Assembly (NCBI RefSeq): GCF_030812215.1
Contig: NZ_JAUSSG010000004.1
Coordinates: 248,001 to 312,000 of the forward strand
Direction of reading: 5' to 3'
Source of the DNA: Variovorax boronicumulans
GTDB taxonomy: Bacteria; Pseudomonadota; Gammaproteobacteria; Burkholderiales; Burkholderiaceae_C
Length of the DNA: 64,000 bases
A program made the position numbers and the translations under genes. The notes under the pieces were generated by a model. That model worked only from the letters and a program-made list of their open reading frames with translations. It did not search any database and was not told the origin of the DNA. Below are positions 38,406-48,240 of the stretch, piece by piece. Position 1 is the first letter of the stretch; every line of letters starts with the position of its first letter.

Positions 38406-38653
38406 GCGAATCTCCCCGGCCGCATCCCACGGGCCAACTGCTCAAGCTGGGCGTGGCCCAGGCGGTGCTGTTCGTGCTGGGTGCGCTGCTCGGCCGCTGG
38501 GTCGGGCTGCTGCTGGGCCTGGATGCCTTCGGCGCCGGCGGCTACGGCAACAAGGAGATCTTCGGCATCCTGCTGATCGGCCTGGGTGGCGGTGGTGGGG
38601 TACAGATCGCACGCGCCTGGTATGTGCGCAAGTACGGCAATCCGAGAAGCTGA
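38402..38653 (+). CDS. Small membrane protein, unknown
   Basis: An 83-residue protein with two predicted membrane helices (LGVAQAVLFVLGALLGRWVG and IFGILLIGLGGGGGVQIARA). It starts in the stop of the MoxR-type gene and is therefore translationally coupled to it. No family is recognised. Confidence 0.8.
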   Translation: MSESPRPHPTGQLLKLGVAQAVLFVLGALLGRWVGLLLGLDAFGAGGYGNKEIFGILLIGLGGGGGVQIARAWYVRKYGNPRS

Positions 38654-38671
38654 AATTCAGAGGTGTTTGAG

Positions 38672-39259
38672 ATGGCGTTCGTCGAACCTGTCACGCTGAA
38701 GGCCCGAGGCATTGCGCTGATGCCGCTCTCGCTGGACCACGAAGAGGGCCTGCGCGCCGCCGCAGCCGATGGCGAACTCTGGAAGCTGCGCGTCACCTCC
38801 GTGCCCGAGCCCGAGAACACCCGCGCCTACATCGAGACCGCGCTCAAGACGGCCGACCGCTTCGCCTTCGCCGTGACCGAAGCGGCCACCGGCACCGTGC
38901 TCGGCAGCACCAGCTTCCACGACATCCTGCCGGGCGTGAAACGCGTCGAGATCGGCTACACCTGGTACGCCGCGCGCTGCCAGCGCACCCACGTCAACAC
39001 CACCTGCAAGCTCCTGATGCTCACGCATGCGTTCGACACGCTCGGCTGCAACGTGGTGGGCTGGCGCACCGACAACTTCAACTTCGCCTCGCAGCGCGCC
39101 ATCGAGCGCCTGGGCGCCAAGAAAGACGGCGTGATCCGCGGCCACGTGATGCGCCGCGACGGCACCATCCGCGACACCGTCATGTACAGCCTCCGCGCGG
39201 GCGAGTGGCCCGAGGTGAAAGCCCAGCTGCTCTACCTGCTCGACAAGCCGCGCGACTGA
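38672..39259 (+). CDS. GNAT-family N-acetyltransferase
   Basis: A 195-residue protein of the RimJ/RimL-like GNAT family. Characteristic parts are IGYTWYAARCQRTHVNTTCK and WRTDNFNFASQRAIERLGAK, which line the acetyl-CoA site. The ATG at 38672 has AGAGG 8 bp upstream; a GTG three codons earlier is possible. The substrate is unknown. It lies within the MoxR-VWA gene set on the same strand. Confidence 0.88.
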   Translation: MAFVEPVTLKARGIALMPLSLDHEEGLRAAAADGELWKLRVTSVPEPENTRAYIETALKTADRFAFAVTEAATGTVLGSTSFHDILPGVKRVEIGYTWYAARCQRTHVNTTCKLLMLTHAFDTLGCNVVGWRTDNFNFASQRAIERLGAKKDGVIRGHVMRRDGTIRDTVMYSLRAGEWPEVKAQLLYLLDKPRD

Positions 39260-39281
39260 CTGAATCACAAGGAGCGACCCC

Positions 39282-40469
39282 ATGCTCATCGATTTCTTCT
39301 ACACCCTGCGCTCGGCCAAGCTGCCGGTGTCCGTCAAGGAATACCTCACGCTGCTGGAGGCGCTGCAGGCCGACGTGGTGGGCCCCAACTCCGACGGCGC
39401 CTACGGCATCGACGACTTCTACTACCTCTCGCGCACCGCGCTCGTGAAGGACGAGAAGCACTACGACAAGTTCGACCGCGCCTTCGCCGCCTACTTCAAG
39501 GGCGTGGAGATGCTCACCGACTTCACCAAGGAAGTGCCGCTCGACTGGCTCAAGAAGACACTGGAGCGCGAGTTCACGGCCGAGGAGAAAGCCAAGATCG
39601 AGAAGATGGGCTGGGACGAGCTCATGGAAACGCTCAAGAAGCGCTTCGAGGAGCAGAAGGAGCGCCACGAGGGCGGCAGCAAGTGGATCGGCACCGGCGG
39701 CACCTCGCCCTTCGGGAATGGCGGCTACAACCCGCAGGGCATCCGCATCGGCGGCGCGGGAAAGAACAAGAGCGCCGTGAAGGTGTGGGACCAGCGCGCC
39801 TACAAGGACTACGACGACACCCAGGAGCTGGGCACGCGCAACATCAAGGTGGCGCTGCGGCGCCTGCGCAAGTTCGCGCGCGAGGGCCACGAGGAAGAGC
39901 TGGACCTGGACAACACCATCCAGTCGACCGCGGCCAATGCCGGCTACCTCGACATCAAGATGCGGCCCGAGCGCCACAACAACGTCAAGGTGCTGCTGCT
40001 GATGGACGTGGGCGGCACGATGGACGAGCACATCCAGCGCGTCGAGGAGCTGTTCTCGGCCGTGAAGACCGAGTTCAAGCACCTGGAGTTCTATTACTTC
40101 CACAACTGCGTCTACGACTTCATGTGGAAGAACAACAAGCGCCGCTTCTCCGAGAAGTTCGCGACCTGGGACATCCTGCGCAAGTACAACAAGGACTACA
40201 AGCTCATCTTCGTCGGCGACGCGACCATGAGCCCCTACGAGATCCTGCAGCCCGGCGGCAGCGTCGAATACAACAACGAAGAGGCCGGCGCCGAGTGGAT
40301 CCAGCGCCTGACGCACACCTTCCCCAAGTTCGCGTGGATCAACCCCGAGCCCCAGGGCGTGTGGCAATACAGGCAGAGCATCGCGGTGATGCAGCAGCTC
40401 ATGTCCAACCGCATGTACCCGCTCACGCTGCGCGGCCTGGAAGACGCGATGCGCATGCTCTCCAAGTAA
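39282..40469 (+). CDS. CoxE-like VWA-domain protein
   Basis: A 395-residue protein of the VWA/CoxE family. The C-terminal half holds the VWA domain: the metal-site motif is DVGGTMD rather than DxSxS, so it may bind metal weakly. KLIFVGDATMSPYEI supplies the late conserved Asp. The N-terminal half is helical and charged. It is the expected partner of the MoxR-type ATPase encoded upstream. The start has AAGGAGCGACCC before the ATG. Confidence 0.9.
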   Translation: MLIDFFYTLRSAKLPVSVKEYLTLLEALQADVVGPNSDGAYGIDDFYYLSRTALVKDEKHYDKFDRAFAAYFKGVEMLTDFTKEVPLDWLKKTLEREFTAEEKAKIEKMGWDELMETLKKRFEEQKERHEGGSKWIGTGGTSPFGNGGYNPQGIRIGGAGKNKSAVKVWDQRAYKDYDDTQELGTRNIKVALRRLRKFAREGHEEELDLDNTIQSTAANAGYLDIKMRPERHNNVKVLLLMDVGGTMDEHIQRVEELFSAVKTEFKHLEFYYFHNCVYDFMWKNNKRRFSEKFATWDILRKYNKDYKLIFVGDATMSPYEILQPGGSVEYNNEEAGAEWIQRLTHTFPKFAWINPEPQGVWQYRQSIAVMQQLMSNRMYPLTLRGLEDAMRMLSK

Positions 40470-40565
40470 TGCGCAAGTAGGACACCCGCAGCGCACCGGC
40501 AAGACCGGCGCTGTCTGTATCCGGAAGCTTCAGGAACCGGCGAATCTTGCTGTCAGAATCCGCCC

Positions 40566-42506
40566 ATGGTCAGGGTGGTATCCGTTTCTTCGCCGGCGTG
40601 GTGGCCGGCTTTGCTTTTTTGTGGCGTCCTTCTTTTGCAAGGCTGCAGCTTGCTGCCGAAAAAAGAGAGCACCGAGGGCAAGCCCGTCGCGGGCCTGGTG
40701 CGCAGCGGCGATGCCGACACGGCCGCCAAGGACAGCAGCAAGGACGAGAAGAAGACCGACAAGCGCGACGCCTTCACCGTCGACGTGCGCGGGCCTGAAG
40801 CGGTTCGCGACTACCTCGCGCTGCACCTGGAAATCCAGCGCTACCGCGAGCTCGACGACCTCGGCGCCACGGAAATCTCCCGCCTCATGGTCGCCGCCGA
40901 AGCCAATGCGCGCGAACTGCTCGGCACCCTCGGCTACTTCACCCCCACGCTGACGCTCGAGCTCAACGAAACGCCCGAGAGCACCAAGGCCCCGCGCGAA
41001 ATCGTCATCACCGTCGCGCCCGGCGAGCCCACCAAGGTGAGCAACGTGCAGATCAGCTATGCCGGCGAGATTGCCAAAGATGCGGCCGACGACACCGCGG
41101 CCGAGGCGCAGCGCGACTCGATCCGCACCGGCTGGGCCTTGCGCGCAGGCCTGCCCTTCACCCAGCAGGCCTGGGACGATGCCAAGACCACCGCGCTGCG
41201 CAGCCTCACGGCCAAGCGTTTCCCGACCGGCAACATCGAGGTGAGCCGCGCCGAGGTCGATGCCGACCGCAGCGAGGCGCGCCTCTCCGTCACCTACCAG
41301 TCGGGGCCGGCCTACAAGTTCGGTCCGCTCATGCTGCGGGGCCTGCAGCGCTACGACCCCGACGGCGCACGCCGCATCGCGCGCCTGCCCAGCGGCACCG
41401 ACTACGACCAGCAGAAGCTGCTCGACGCCCAGCAGCGCCTGGCCAGCAGCGGCTACTACGACTCGGTGTTCCTCACGCTCGACACCGAGAGCGGCAACCC
41501 GCTGGCCGCTCCCGTGATCGCGCAGCTGCGCGAAGCACCGCTGCAGAAGGTGGTGCTGGGCGCCGGCTTCACCACCGACAACGGCCCGCGCCTGTCGATC
41601 GACCACATCCACAACCAGATCCCGCTGCTCGGCTGGCGCGCGGTCTCGCGGCTCTCGGTGGACAACGACGTCAAGTCGCTGGGCACCGAGTGGAACGCGA
41701 TCCCCGACGACAAGGGCTGGCGCTGGTTCTCCGGTGCCGAACTCAAGCGCGAGGAATCGGGCAGCTACATCGTGGACAGCGGGCGGCTGCGCGGCGGGCG
41801 CAACAAGTCGAGCGACCACATCGACCGCAGTTACTTCCTGCAGTACGACTACGCGCAGAACCGCGGCGTCAACGCACCGCCCTCGGCCTCGGCGGTCACC
41901 GCCAACTGGGGCTGGACCGGGCGCTACTTCGACAACAACTCGGCCCCCACGCGCGGCTATGCGCTCGCGCTCGAACTCGCGGCCGGCTACACGCTCACGG
42001 GCGAGCAGACGCCCTTCACCCGCACCTATGTGCGCGGGCTGGGCATCTTGCCGATCGGCTCGGCCGACGACACCGAGTCGCGCGCCCGCCGCAGCCGCCT
42101 GCAGCTGCGCGTCGAGGCCGGCGCGGTGTCGGCCAAGGACAGCGCGCAGATCCCGTCCACGCTGATGTTCCTGACCGGCGGCGACACCACCGTGCGCGGC
42201 TACGGCTACAAGGACATCGGCACCGTGCGCGCCGACGGCCAGACCGTCGCCGGCCGCTACCTCGGCGTGGCGAGCGTCGAGTGGCAGCGGCCCTTCGTCT
42301 ACAACAACAAGCTCACCGAATGGGAGAGCGTGGTGTTCGTCGATGCGGGCGCCGTGGCCGACAAGCCCGGCGAACTCAAGCCCAAGGTGGGCGTGGGCCT
42401 GGGCGCGCGCTGGCGCAGCCCGGTCGGGCCGGTGCAGGCCGACCTCGCCTACGGCGTGGACACGAAGAAATTCCGCCTGCACTTCCGGCTCGGCTTCACC
42501 TTCTGA
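40566..42506 (+). CDS. tamA: TamA: Omp85-family outer-membrane translocation protein
   Basis: A 646-residue Omp85-family protein with N-terminal POTRA domains (~90-300) and a C-terminal beta-barrel ending VDTKKFRLHFRLGFTF. The barrel has the family R-G-Y segment (GGDTTVRGYGYKDIG). TamA works with TamB, encoded next, in outer-membrane assembly and lipid transport. The N terminus carries a signal peptide with a lipobox-like LLLQGC (Cys27), suggesting it may be lipidated. Confidence 0.92.
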   Translation: MVRVVSVSSPAWWPALLFCGVLLLQGCSLLPKKESTEGKPVAGLVRSGDADTAAKDSSKDEKKTDKRDAFTVDVRGPEAVRDYLALHLEIQRYRELDDLGATEISRLMVAAEANARELLGTLGYFTPTLTLELNETPESTKAPREIVITVAPGEPTKVSNVQISYAGEIAKDAADDTAAEAQRDSIRTGWALRAGLPFTQQAWDDAKTTALRSLTAKRFPTGNIEVSRAEVDADRSEARLSVTYQSGPAYKFGPLMLRGLQRYDPDGARRIARLPSGTDYDQQKLLDAQQRLASSGYYDSVFLTLDTESGNPLAAPVIAQLREAPLQKVVLGAGFTTDNGPRLSIDHIHNQIPLLGWRAVSRLSVDNDVKSLGTEWNAIPDDKGWRWFSGAELKREESGSYIVDSGRLRGGRNKSSDHIDRSYFLQYDYAQNRGVNAPPSASAVTANWGWTGRYFDNNSAPTRGYALALELAAGYTLTGEQTPFTRTYVRGLGILPIGSADDTESRARRSRLQLRVEAGAVSAKDSAQIPSTLMFLTGGDTTVRGYGYKDIGTVRADGQTVAGRYLGVASVEWQRPFVYNNKLTEWESVVFVDAGAVADKPGELKPKVGVGLGARWRSPVGPVQADLAYGVDTKKFRLHFRLGFTF

Positions 42507-42518
42507 CCCCAGCTTTCG

Positions 42519-45500
42519 ATGTCGAACGAAGAAGCCGTCTCCACCCCCGTGCCACCCGCCGTCAAGCGCTCGCGCGCGCGCCGTGTCATGCGCGCGCTGG
42601 CCTGGACCTTCGCGGGCCTCGTCCTGGCCGTGCTGCTGCTCGGCGCGGGCGCGTGGTGGTGGCTGGGCTCGAACACTTCGCTCGCCTTCGCGCTGGCGCA
42701 AGCGGCACAGCGCCTCCCCGCGGGCCAGACGCTCGAAAGCCGCGACGTGACCGGCTCGCTGCGCACCGGCGGGCACATCGGCTGGCTCAAGTACCAGAGC
42801 GAGAGCATCGCCGTCGAGGTGAACGACGCCACCATCGGCTGGCAATTCGCCCCCCTCTTCCAGCGCAAGGTGCAGCTCGGCGAGGTGCATGCGAAAGAGG
42901 TGCTGATCGAGAAGCGCGGTCCGCCGAGCGAAGAACCGACCCAGCCGCTCGAACAGCTCGTGCTGCCCGTCGACGTGGACGTGCCCTTCCGCATCGACGA
43001 GGTGCGCTGGGCCGGGCCGCCCGTGCTGGAGGCGAAGAACCTCGCCGGCAGCTACGTCTACAAGAACGCCGAGCACGCGCTCGAAGTGAAGGGCGTCGAC
43101 ATCGCCGATGGCCACTACAGCGCGCGCGTCAAGCTGCAAGGCCCCGCGCCGATGGCGATCGATGCGGCACTCGACGGCCGCGTGAAGGCGCCGCTGGCCG
43201 AAGACCACAACATCGATGTGATCGCGCAAGCCACCGTGAAGGGCACGCTCGCCGGCACGGCCGCGCGCCTGCAGGTCGCCGCCGAACTCAAGCCCGCCGA
43301 AGAGAACGCCGATGCGCCGATGGAAGCCAGGCTGCAGGCGCAGATCGCCCCTTGGCTGCCGCAGCCGGTGATCGATGCCAAGGCCGATCTCAGCAACGTC
43401 GATGCATCGAGCCTCTGGCCCGGTGCGCCCGAAACGCAGCTCACCGGCACCGTCTCGGTCGAACCCGATGCGGATGCGGGCCCGTCCGCATGGAAGGCCT
43501 CGGCCGACATCCGCAACGCCCTGCCCGGCCCGTGGGATCGATCGAAGTTGCCGCTTGAGCAGGTGCAAGGCCGCGTCGGCTTCGACGGCACGAACTGGAC
43601 CATTCCCGAAGCCACCGTGCGCGCCGGCGGCGGCCGCATCGATGCCGAAGGGCGCTGGAGCCCCGCACCCGCGCCCTGGCAGATTCGCGCGACGGTGCGC
43701 AGCGTGCGGCCCGGTGCGCTGCACAGCGAACTCGCCGGCGCGCCCGTCAGCGGCCAGGTCACCGCGCAGCAGCGCGAAGACACCATCACCTTCGATGCAT
43801 CGCTCAAGGCCGAAGGCGGCGCGGGCAGCAAGTCGCTGCCGGGCTTTGCACTCGACCGCGCGCTGGCGCAGGGCCAGTGGAAAGACCAGGTGCTCGACCT
43901 GCGCACGCTGCGCATCGAGGCCCAGCGCGCGAGCGTCGACGGCAAGCTGCAGGTGCGCGTGGACGAGCAGGCCGCGAGCGGCAAGCTCAACCTCGTGCTG
44001 CCTGGCGGCGGCGCGCAAGTCGAAGGCCGCATCGCGCCGGACGCGGGCGCGGGCGACATCAAGGCACGCATCGACGATGCCGACACCCTGCAGCGCTGGG
44101 TCGAAGGCCTGCCCGGTCTCTCGGGCGTGTTCGCGGGCACCACGGCCAAGGGCTCGGCGCGGCTCGATGCGAGCTGGCAGGGCGGCTGGCGGACCATCCA
44201 GCGCCGCATCGAGAATGCCAATGCACCGGCTCAACGCGGCATCGCGGAGCCCACGCTCAAGGCCGCGCTCACCGTGCCCCGCCTCGATCTCAACCTGCCG
44301 GCCTCGCAGCCGGGCGGCACCCCCACTGCGGTGCAACTGCGCGAACTGCAGGCCGACCTCTCGGGCAGCCTCGCACAGGCCTCGCTCACGCTCAAGGGCG
44401 ATGCCACCACCGGCACCCAGAAGGTCACGCTCGACACCCGCGCCAGCGGCGGCATCGCAGGCGCCAACCAGTGGCGCGCCGCCCTCGCCAGCCTGCGCCT
44501 GCAGGCGCAAGACAGCGCCCGCCCCGGCAGCCCGTGGATCGTCGAGTTGAGCCGCGAAGTCACCGCCACCATCCGCGCGGGCGGCAACCCGGCCCGCCTG
44601 GACATCGAAGCCTCCGCCGCTTCGGCCACGCTGCGCGGCCCCGTGCCCGGCACGGTGCGCATCGACTGGCAGCCGCTGCGCTTCAGCCAGAGCGGCGCGG
44701 CGCCAAACAAGGTGTTCCGCGTGCAGTCGAAGGGCCAGATGCAGGGCCTGCCGATGGCCTGGGCCGGCGCCTTCGGCGCGAGTTCGACGCTCAGCGAACT
44801 GGGCATCAGCGGCGACCTGATGTTCGACGGCGACTGGGACATCGACGCCGGCGACACGCTGCGCGCCAAGGCCCGCATCGCGCGCCAGAGCGGCGACATC
44901 CGCGTGCAGGCCGGCGAGGCCGCGCTGGTCACCCGCATCACGAGCAGCGGGACCGGCACGGCGAGCGAACGCACGATGAATTCCGCGTCCGTGGCGAATG
45001 CCGAAGCCCCGGCCACGCCGGCGGGCCTGCGCCAGGCCGAACTGCGCCTCGACGCGGAAGGCGACGCCGTGCGCGCCACGCTGGCCTGGGACAGCGAACG
45101 CGCCGGCAAGATCAACGCCGACATGAACACGCGCGTCACCCAACGCGCGGGCGGCTGGCAGTGGGCGCCCGATGCGCCGCTGGGCGGCAGCATCAAGGCC
45201 ACGCTGCCGAACCTGGGCGTGTGGTCGATGCTCGCGCCGCCGGGCTGGCGCATCGCCGGCACGCTCGACGCCAACGCCACGCTCTCGGGCAACCGCGCCG
45301 CGCCGCGCTGGAACGGCACGCTCGGCGCCGACAAGCTCGCGCTGCGCGCACCGGTCGAAGGGCTGGACCTGCGCGACGGGCGCCTGCGCGCCAGCCTGAA
45401 CGGCGAGCGCATCGAGATCACCGAGTTCACGCTCAAGGGCGGCACCGGCAGCTCGGCCCGCATCGGTGGCCAGAGCGGCAACCGCAGCACCGCAGCGAGC

Positions 45501-46589
45501 GAAGCGGGCAACGATGGCGGATCGCTCTCGGCGCGCGGCGACATGAGTTGGGGCGCCGCGCCGGGCACCGCCACGCCGAGCATCCGCATGGCCCTGCAAG
45601 GCGAACTGCGCGCGCTGCGCGTGCTGGTGCGCACCGACCGGCAGGTCACGCTCTCGGGCGACCTGCAGGCGCGGCTCGATGCCGGCCAGTTCACCGTGCG
45701 CGGCAAGCTCAAGACCGACCGCGCCGTCATCATCCTGCCCGACGAGACCGCGCCCAGCCTGGGCAGCGACGTGGTCGTGCGCTCCGCCGCCAAGGACCGC
45801 GAAGCGGCCGAGGCCGCGCAGCGCGAATCGGCCCGCGCCGATGCGCAGGCGGCCAAGCCGCAGACCGCGAAGCCGCCCGACATCGTCGTGAACTTCGACC
45901 TCGGCGACGACTTCGCGGTGCAGGGCCGCGGCATCACCACGCGGCTCGAAGGCGACCTGGAGATCCGCAGCACCAAGCTCAATGCGCCGCCGCGCATCAC
46001 CGGCGAAGTGAAGACCGTGAAGGGCCAGTACCGCGCCTACGGCCAGCAGCTCGATGTGGAAACCGGCGTGGCGCGCTTCAACGGCCCCTTCGACAACCCG
46101 CAGCTGGACATCCTCGCGATCCGCCCGAACATCTCGCAGCGCGCGGGCGTGCAGATCTCCGGCAGCGCGCAGTCGCCGCGCGTCAAGCTCTATTCCGAGC
46201 CCGCGCTCTCCGATGCGGAAACGCTCTCGTGGGTGATCCTCGGGCGCGCCTCGGCCACCAGCGGCGGCGAATCGGCGCTGCTGCAACAGGCTGCGCTCGC
46301 GGTGCTGGGCAAGATCGGCAAGTCCGGCAGCGGCGGCAGCCTCGCGAGCCGCTTCGGCCTGGACGAACTCGGCTTCAAGGGCCCGGGCAACGGCGGCGAC
46401 CTGCGCGAGTCGGCGGTCACGCTGGGCAAGCGGCTGTCGAAGGATTTCTACATCACCTACGAACGCAGCATCGGCGGCACCTTCGGCACGCTCTTCATCT
46501 TCTACGACCTCACGCAGCGTCTCACGCTGCGTGGACAGGCGGGCCAGACCAGTGGCCTCGACCTGATCTATACGGTGAAGTACGACTGA
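42519..46589 (+). CDS. tamB: TamB: translocation and assembly module protein
   Basis: A 1356-residue AsmA-like/TamB protein with one N-terminal membrane helix (TFAGLVLAVLLLGAGAWWWLG), a very long periplasmic beta-taco region and the conserved C-terminal DUF490 domain (AETLSWVILGRASATSGGES; GGTFGTLFIFYDLTQRLTLRGQAG). It spans the periplasm and bridges inner membrane and TamA, moving phospholipids. It begins 12 bp after tamA. Confidence 0.95.
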   Translation: MSNEEAVSTPVPPAVKRSRARRVMRALAWTFAGLVLAVLLLGAGAWWWLGSNTSLAFALAQAAQRLPAGQTLESRDVTGSLRTGGHIGWLKYQSESIAVEVNDATIGWQFAPLFQRKVQLGEVHAKEVLIEKRGPPSEEPTQPLEQLVLPVDVDVPFRIDEVRWAGPPVLEAKNLAGSYVYKNAEHALEVKGVDIADGHYSARVKLQGPAPMAIDAALDGRVKAPLAEDHNIDVIAQATVKGTLAGTAARLQVAAELKPAEENADAPMEARLQAQIAPWLPQPVIDAKADLSNVDASSLWPGAPETQLTGTVSVEPDADAGPSAWKASADIRNALPGPWDRSKLPLEQVQGRVGFDGTNWTIPEATVRAGGGRIDAEGRWSPAPAPWQIRATVRSVRPGALHSELAGAPVSGQVTAQQREDTITFDASLKAEGGAGSKSLPGFALDRALAQGQWKDQVLDLRTLRIEAQRASVDGKLQVRVDEQAASGKLNLVLPGGGAQVEGRIAPDAGAGDIKARIDDADTLQRWVEGLPGLSGVFAGTTAKGSARLDASWQGGWRTIQRRIENANAPAQRGIAEPTLKAALTVPRLDLNLPASQPGGTPTAVQLRELQADLSGSLAQASLTLKGDATTGTQKVTLDTRASGGIAGANQWRAALASLRLQAQDSARPGSPWIVELSREVTATIRAGGNPARLDIEASAASATLRGPVPGTVRIDWQPLRFSQSGAAPNKVFRVQSKGQMQGLPMAWAGAFGASSTLSELGISGDLMFDGDWDIDAGDTLRAKARIARQSGDIRVQAGEAALVTRITSSGTGTASERTMNSASVANAEAPATPAGLRQAELRLDAEGDAVRATLAWDSERAGKINADMNTRVTQRAGGWQWAPDAPLGGSIKATLPNLGVWSMLAPPGWRIAGTLDANATLSGNRAAPRWNGTLGADKLALRAPVEGLDLRDGRLRASLNGERIEITEFTLKGGTGSSARIGGQSGNRSTAASEAGNDGGSLSARGDMSWGAAPGTATPSIRMALQGELRALRVLVRTDRQVTLSGDLQARLDAGQFTVRGKLKTDRAVIILPDETAPSLGSDVVVRSAAKDREAAEAAQRESARADAQAAKPQTAKPPDIVVNFDLGDDFAVQGRGITTRLEGDLEIRSTKLNAPPRITGEVKTVKGQYRAYGQQLDVETGVARFNGPFDNPQLDILAIRPNISQRAGVQISGSAQSPRVKLYSEPALSDAETLSWVILGRASATSGGESALLQQAALAVLGKIGKSGSGGSLASRFGLDELGFKGPGNGGDLRESAVTLGKRLSKDFYITYERSIGGTFGTLFIFYDLTQRLTLRGQAGQTSGLDLIYTVKYD

Positions 46590-46669
46590 TCGAAATCCTA
46601 GGGACTTCGATCTTGACCGGGCCGAACCCGGAGTTAACAATTCGTTGACGCCTTCACCGAGGAGCGACG

Positions 46670-46978
46670 ATGAAAAATGATGGAGACAAGGGCGGCCACA
46701 GCCCGGTTCCGGTATCGGACCGTCAGACGTACGACCCGCCGGCATCGCAACGGATCACGCTCGTGCGCAGCACGCTGCATGCGGTGATCGCGGTCATCGC
46801 GCTCCTTGCGATCGGCACGTCGATTCCGCACTGGGGCGGCGACGAATTTCCCGTGATGAGCCTGGTGATCTATGTCGCGGGCATGGTGTTCATCGCGATG
46901 CCGCTGTGCCTTTGCTACGAGGCGCTGCTGAAGTCGTACACAGAACAGCAGCAGATGAGGGCCACCAGCCCCACCTGA
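46670..46978 (+). CDS. Small membrane protein, unknown
   Basis: A 102-residue protein with two predicted membrane helices (LHAVIAVIALLAIGTSIP and PVMSLVIYVAGMVFIAMPLC) and polar ends. GAGGAGCGACG precedes the ATG. It lies 80 bp after tamB and converges with fdsD. No family recognised. Confidence 0.75.
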   Translation: MKNDGDKGGHSPVPVSDRQTYDPPASQRITLVRSTLHAVIAVIALLAIGTSIPHWGGDEFPVMSLVIYVAGMVFIAMPLCLCYEALLKSYTEQQQMRATSPT

Positions 46979-46984
46979 TCCAAC

Positions 46985-47293
46985 CTAGCCCGCGTCGCCG
47001 CCACCCGGCGGAAACTGCTCTTTCTTCTCCGCCAGCTCGACGGCCCCGCCCGGCAGCAGGTTCGCACGATGGCTGCGCACCGCCGAGGCCACGATCGGCA
47101 TCAGGTGCGTCGCCCCGCCTGCTTCAAGCGAGCGGATCAGTTGCATGCGCATGCTCGGCGCCCAGAACGATTTCAGGTGCGCCGCGATCGCGCCTGTCGA
47201 CAGGTTCGCGTTGTCCGGTGACTGGGCCTGGAAGAAGCTGCCGATCTGGTTGGCCATCTTGACCAGTTGCGCCGTCGGATCGTGGTCGTGCAT
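46985..47293 (-). CDS. fdsD: Formate dehydrogenase delta subunit
   Basis: A 102-residue FdsD protein (LVKMANQIGSFF; HLKSFWAPSMRMQLI), the last gene of the fds operon. In soluble NAD-dependent molybdenum formate dehydrogenases FdsD helps with insertion of the Mo cofactor into FdsA rather than catalysis. No Fe-S motifs are present. It follows fdhD after 52 bp. Confidence 0.9.
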   Translation of the reverse strand: MHDHDPTAQLVKMANQIGSFFQAQSPDNANLSTGAIAAHLKSFWAPSMRMQLIRSLEAGGATHLMPIVASAVRSHRANLLPGGAVELAEKKEQFPPGGGDAG

Positions 47294-47345
47294 GCACTGC
47301 CTTTGAAGAGATGAAGTAGCTTGCCGGTCGCCGTTCGCGTCGGCT

Positions 47346-48224
47346 TCAGTGCGCGCGGCGTCCAGCCGATGTGAATTCCTGTCCGGCCGTCGTCACGCGA
47401 CCAGGGTGGCTGTAGACCGCGAGGTCGTCCTTGCGCGCGAAGCCGACCAGCGTGAGCCGCGCGCGTTCCGCCGTGGCCACTGCGAACGAGGTCGGTGCCG
47501 ACACGGCAGCGAGCAGCGGCACGCCCGCCATCGCGGTCTTCTGCACCATCTCGAAACTCGCGCGGCTGGTGACGGCGATGAAGCCGGTCAACGCATCGAC
47601 GTCGTTGCTCGCGAGCGCGCCGATCAGCTTGTCGAGCGCGTTGTGGCGGCCCACGTCTTCGCGCAGCCACATCACCTCGCCCACGGCCGAACACCACGCT
47701 GCCGCGTGCACCGCGCCGGTGGCCTGCTGCAGCGTCTGCATCGACTGCAGTTGCGACATCGCGCGCGCGATGGCCTGGCGCTCCAGTGCCACGGCATCGC
47801 CGAGCACCGGCAGTTCGCGCGACACATGCGCAAGGCTCTCGGTGCCGCAGAGACCGCAGCCCGTGCGCCCGGCGATCGTGCGGCGCCGCTGCTTCAGGCG
47901 CGCGAACGCAGCGCTCGACACCTGGAGCCGCACCGTGATGCCGAGGTCCGATGGCGCAATGTCCACCGAATAGAGCTCGTGCGCCGCATCGAGGATGCCT
48001 TCGCTCAGCGAGAAACCGAGCGCGAAATCTTCCAGGTCCAGCGGCGTCGCGAGCATCACCGCGTGCGAGATGCCGTTGAACTCCAGCGCCACGGGCACTT
48101 CCTCGGCCACCCAGTCCTGCACCGCGTAGGCCTCGCCGCCGCGCACCCCGTGCACCGGCAGCAGCAGTGCGCCTTCGCAGAAGGTGTCTGCGCCTTCGGC
48201 GGCCGGCAGGGTGGCGATGTTCAT
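47346..48224 (-). CDS. fdhD: FdhD/FdsC-type sulfurtransferase for formate dehydrogenase
   Basis: A 292-residue FdhD family protein that moves sulfur to the molybdenum cofactor of FdsA. The CxxC motif is visible in GRTGCGLCGTESL, and the family NKALGxA-like part reads EDVGRHNALDKLIGAL. Its gene lies 16 bp after fdsA, as in other fds operons, where it is called fdsC. Confidence 0.93.
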   Translation of the reverse strand: MNIATLPAAEGADTFCEGALLLPVHGVRGGEAYAVQDWVAEEVPVALEFNGISHAVMLATPLDLEDFALGFSLSEGILDAAHELYSVDIAPSDLGITVRLQVSSAAFARLKQRRRTIAGRTGCGLCGTESLAHVSRELPVLGDAVALERQAIARAMSQLQSMQTLQQATGAVHAAAWCSAVGEVMWLREDVGRHNALDKLIGALASNDVDALTGFIAVTSRASFEMVQKTAMAGVPLLAAVSAPTSFAVATAERARLTLVGFARKDDLAVYSHPGRVTTAGQEFTSAGRRAH

Positions 48225-48240
48225 GGCGATGGTTGTCCGC

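Noticed and set aside
40530..46745. A 2071-residue minus-strand open frame opposite tamA-tamB
   Set aside because: It is His/Arg-rich antisense sequence caused by high GC at third positions. The plus strand has clear TamA and TamB sequence.
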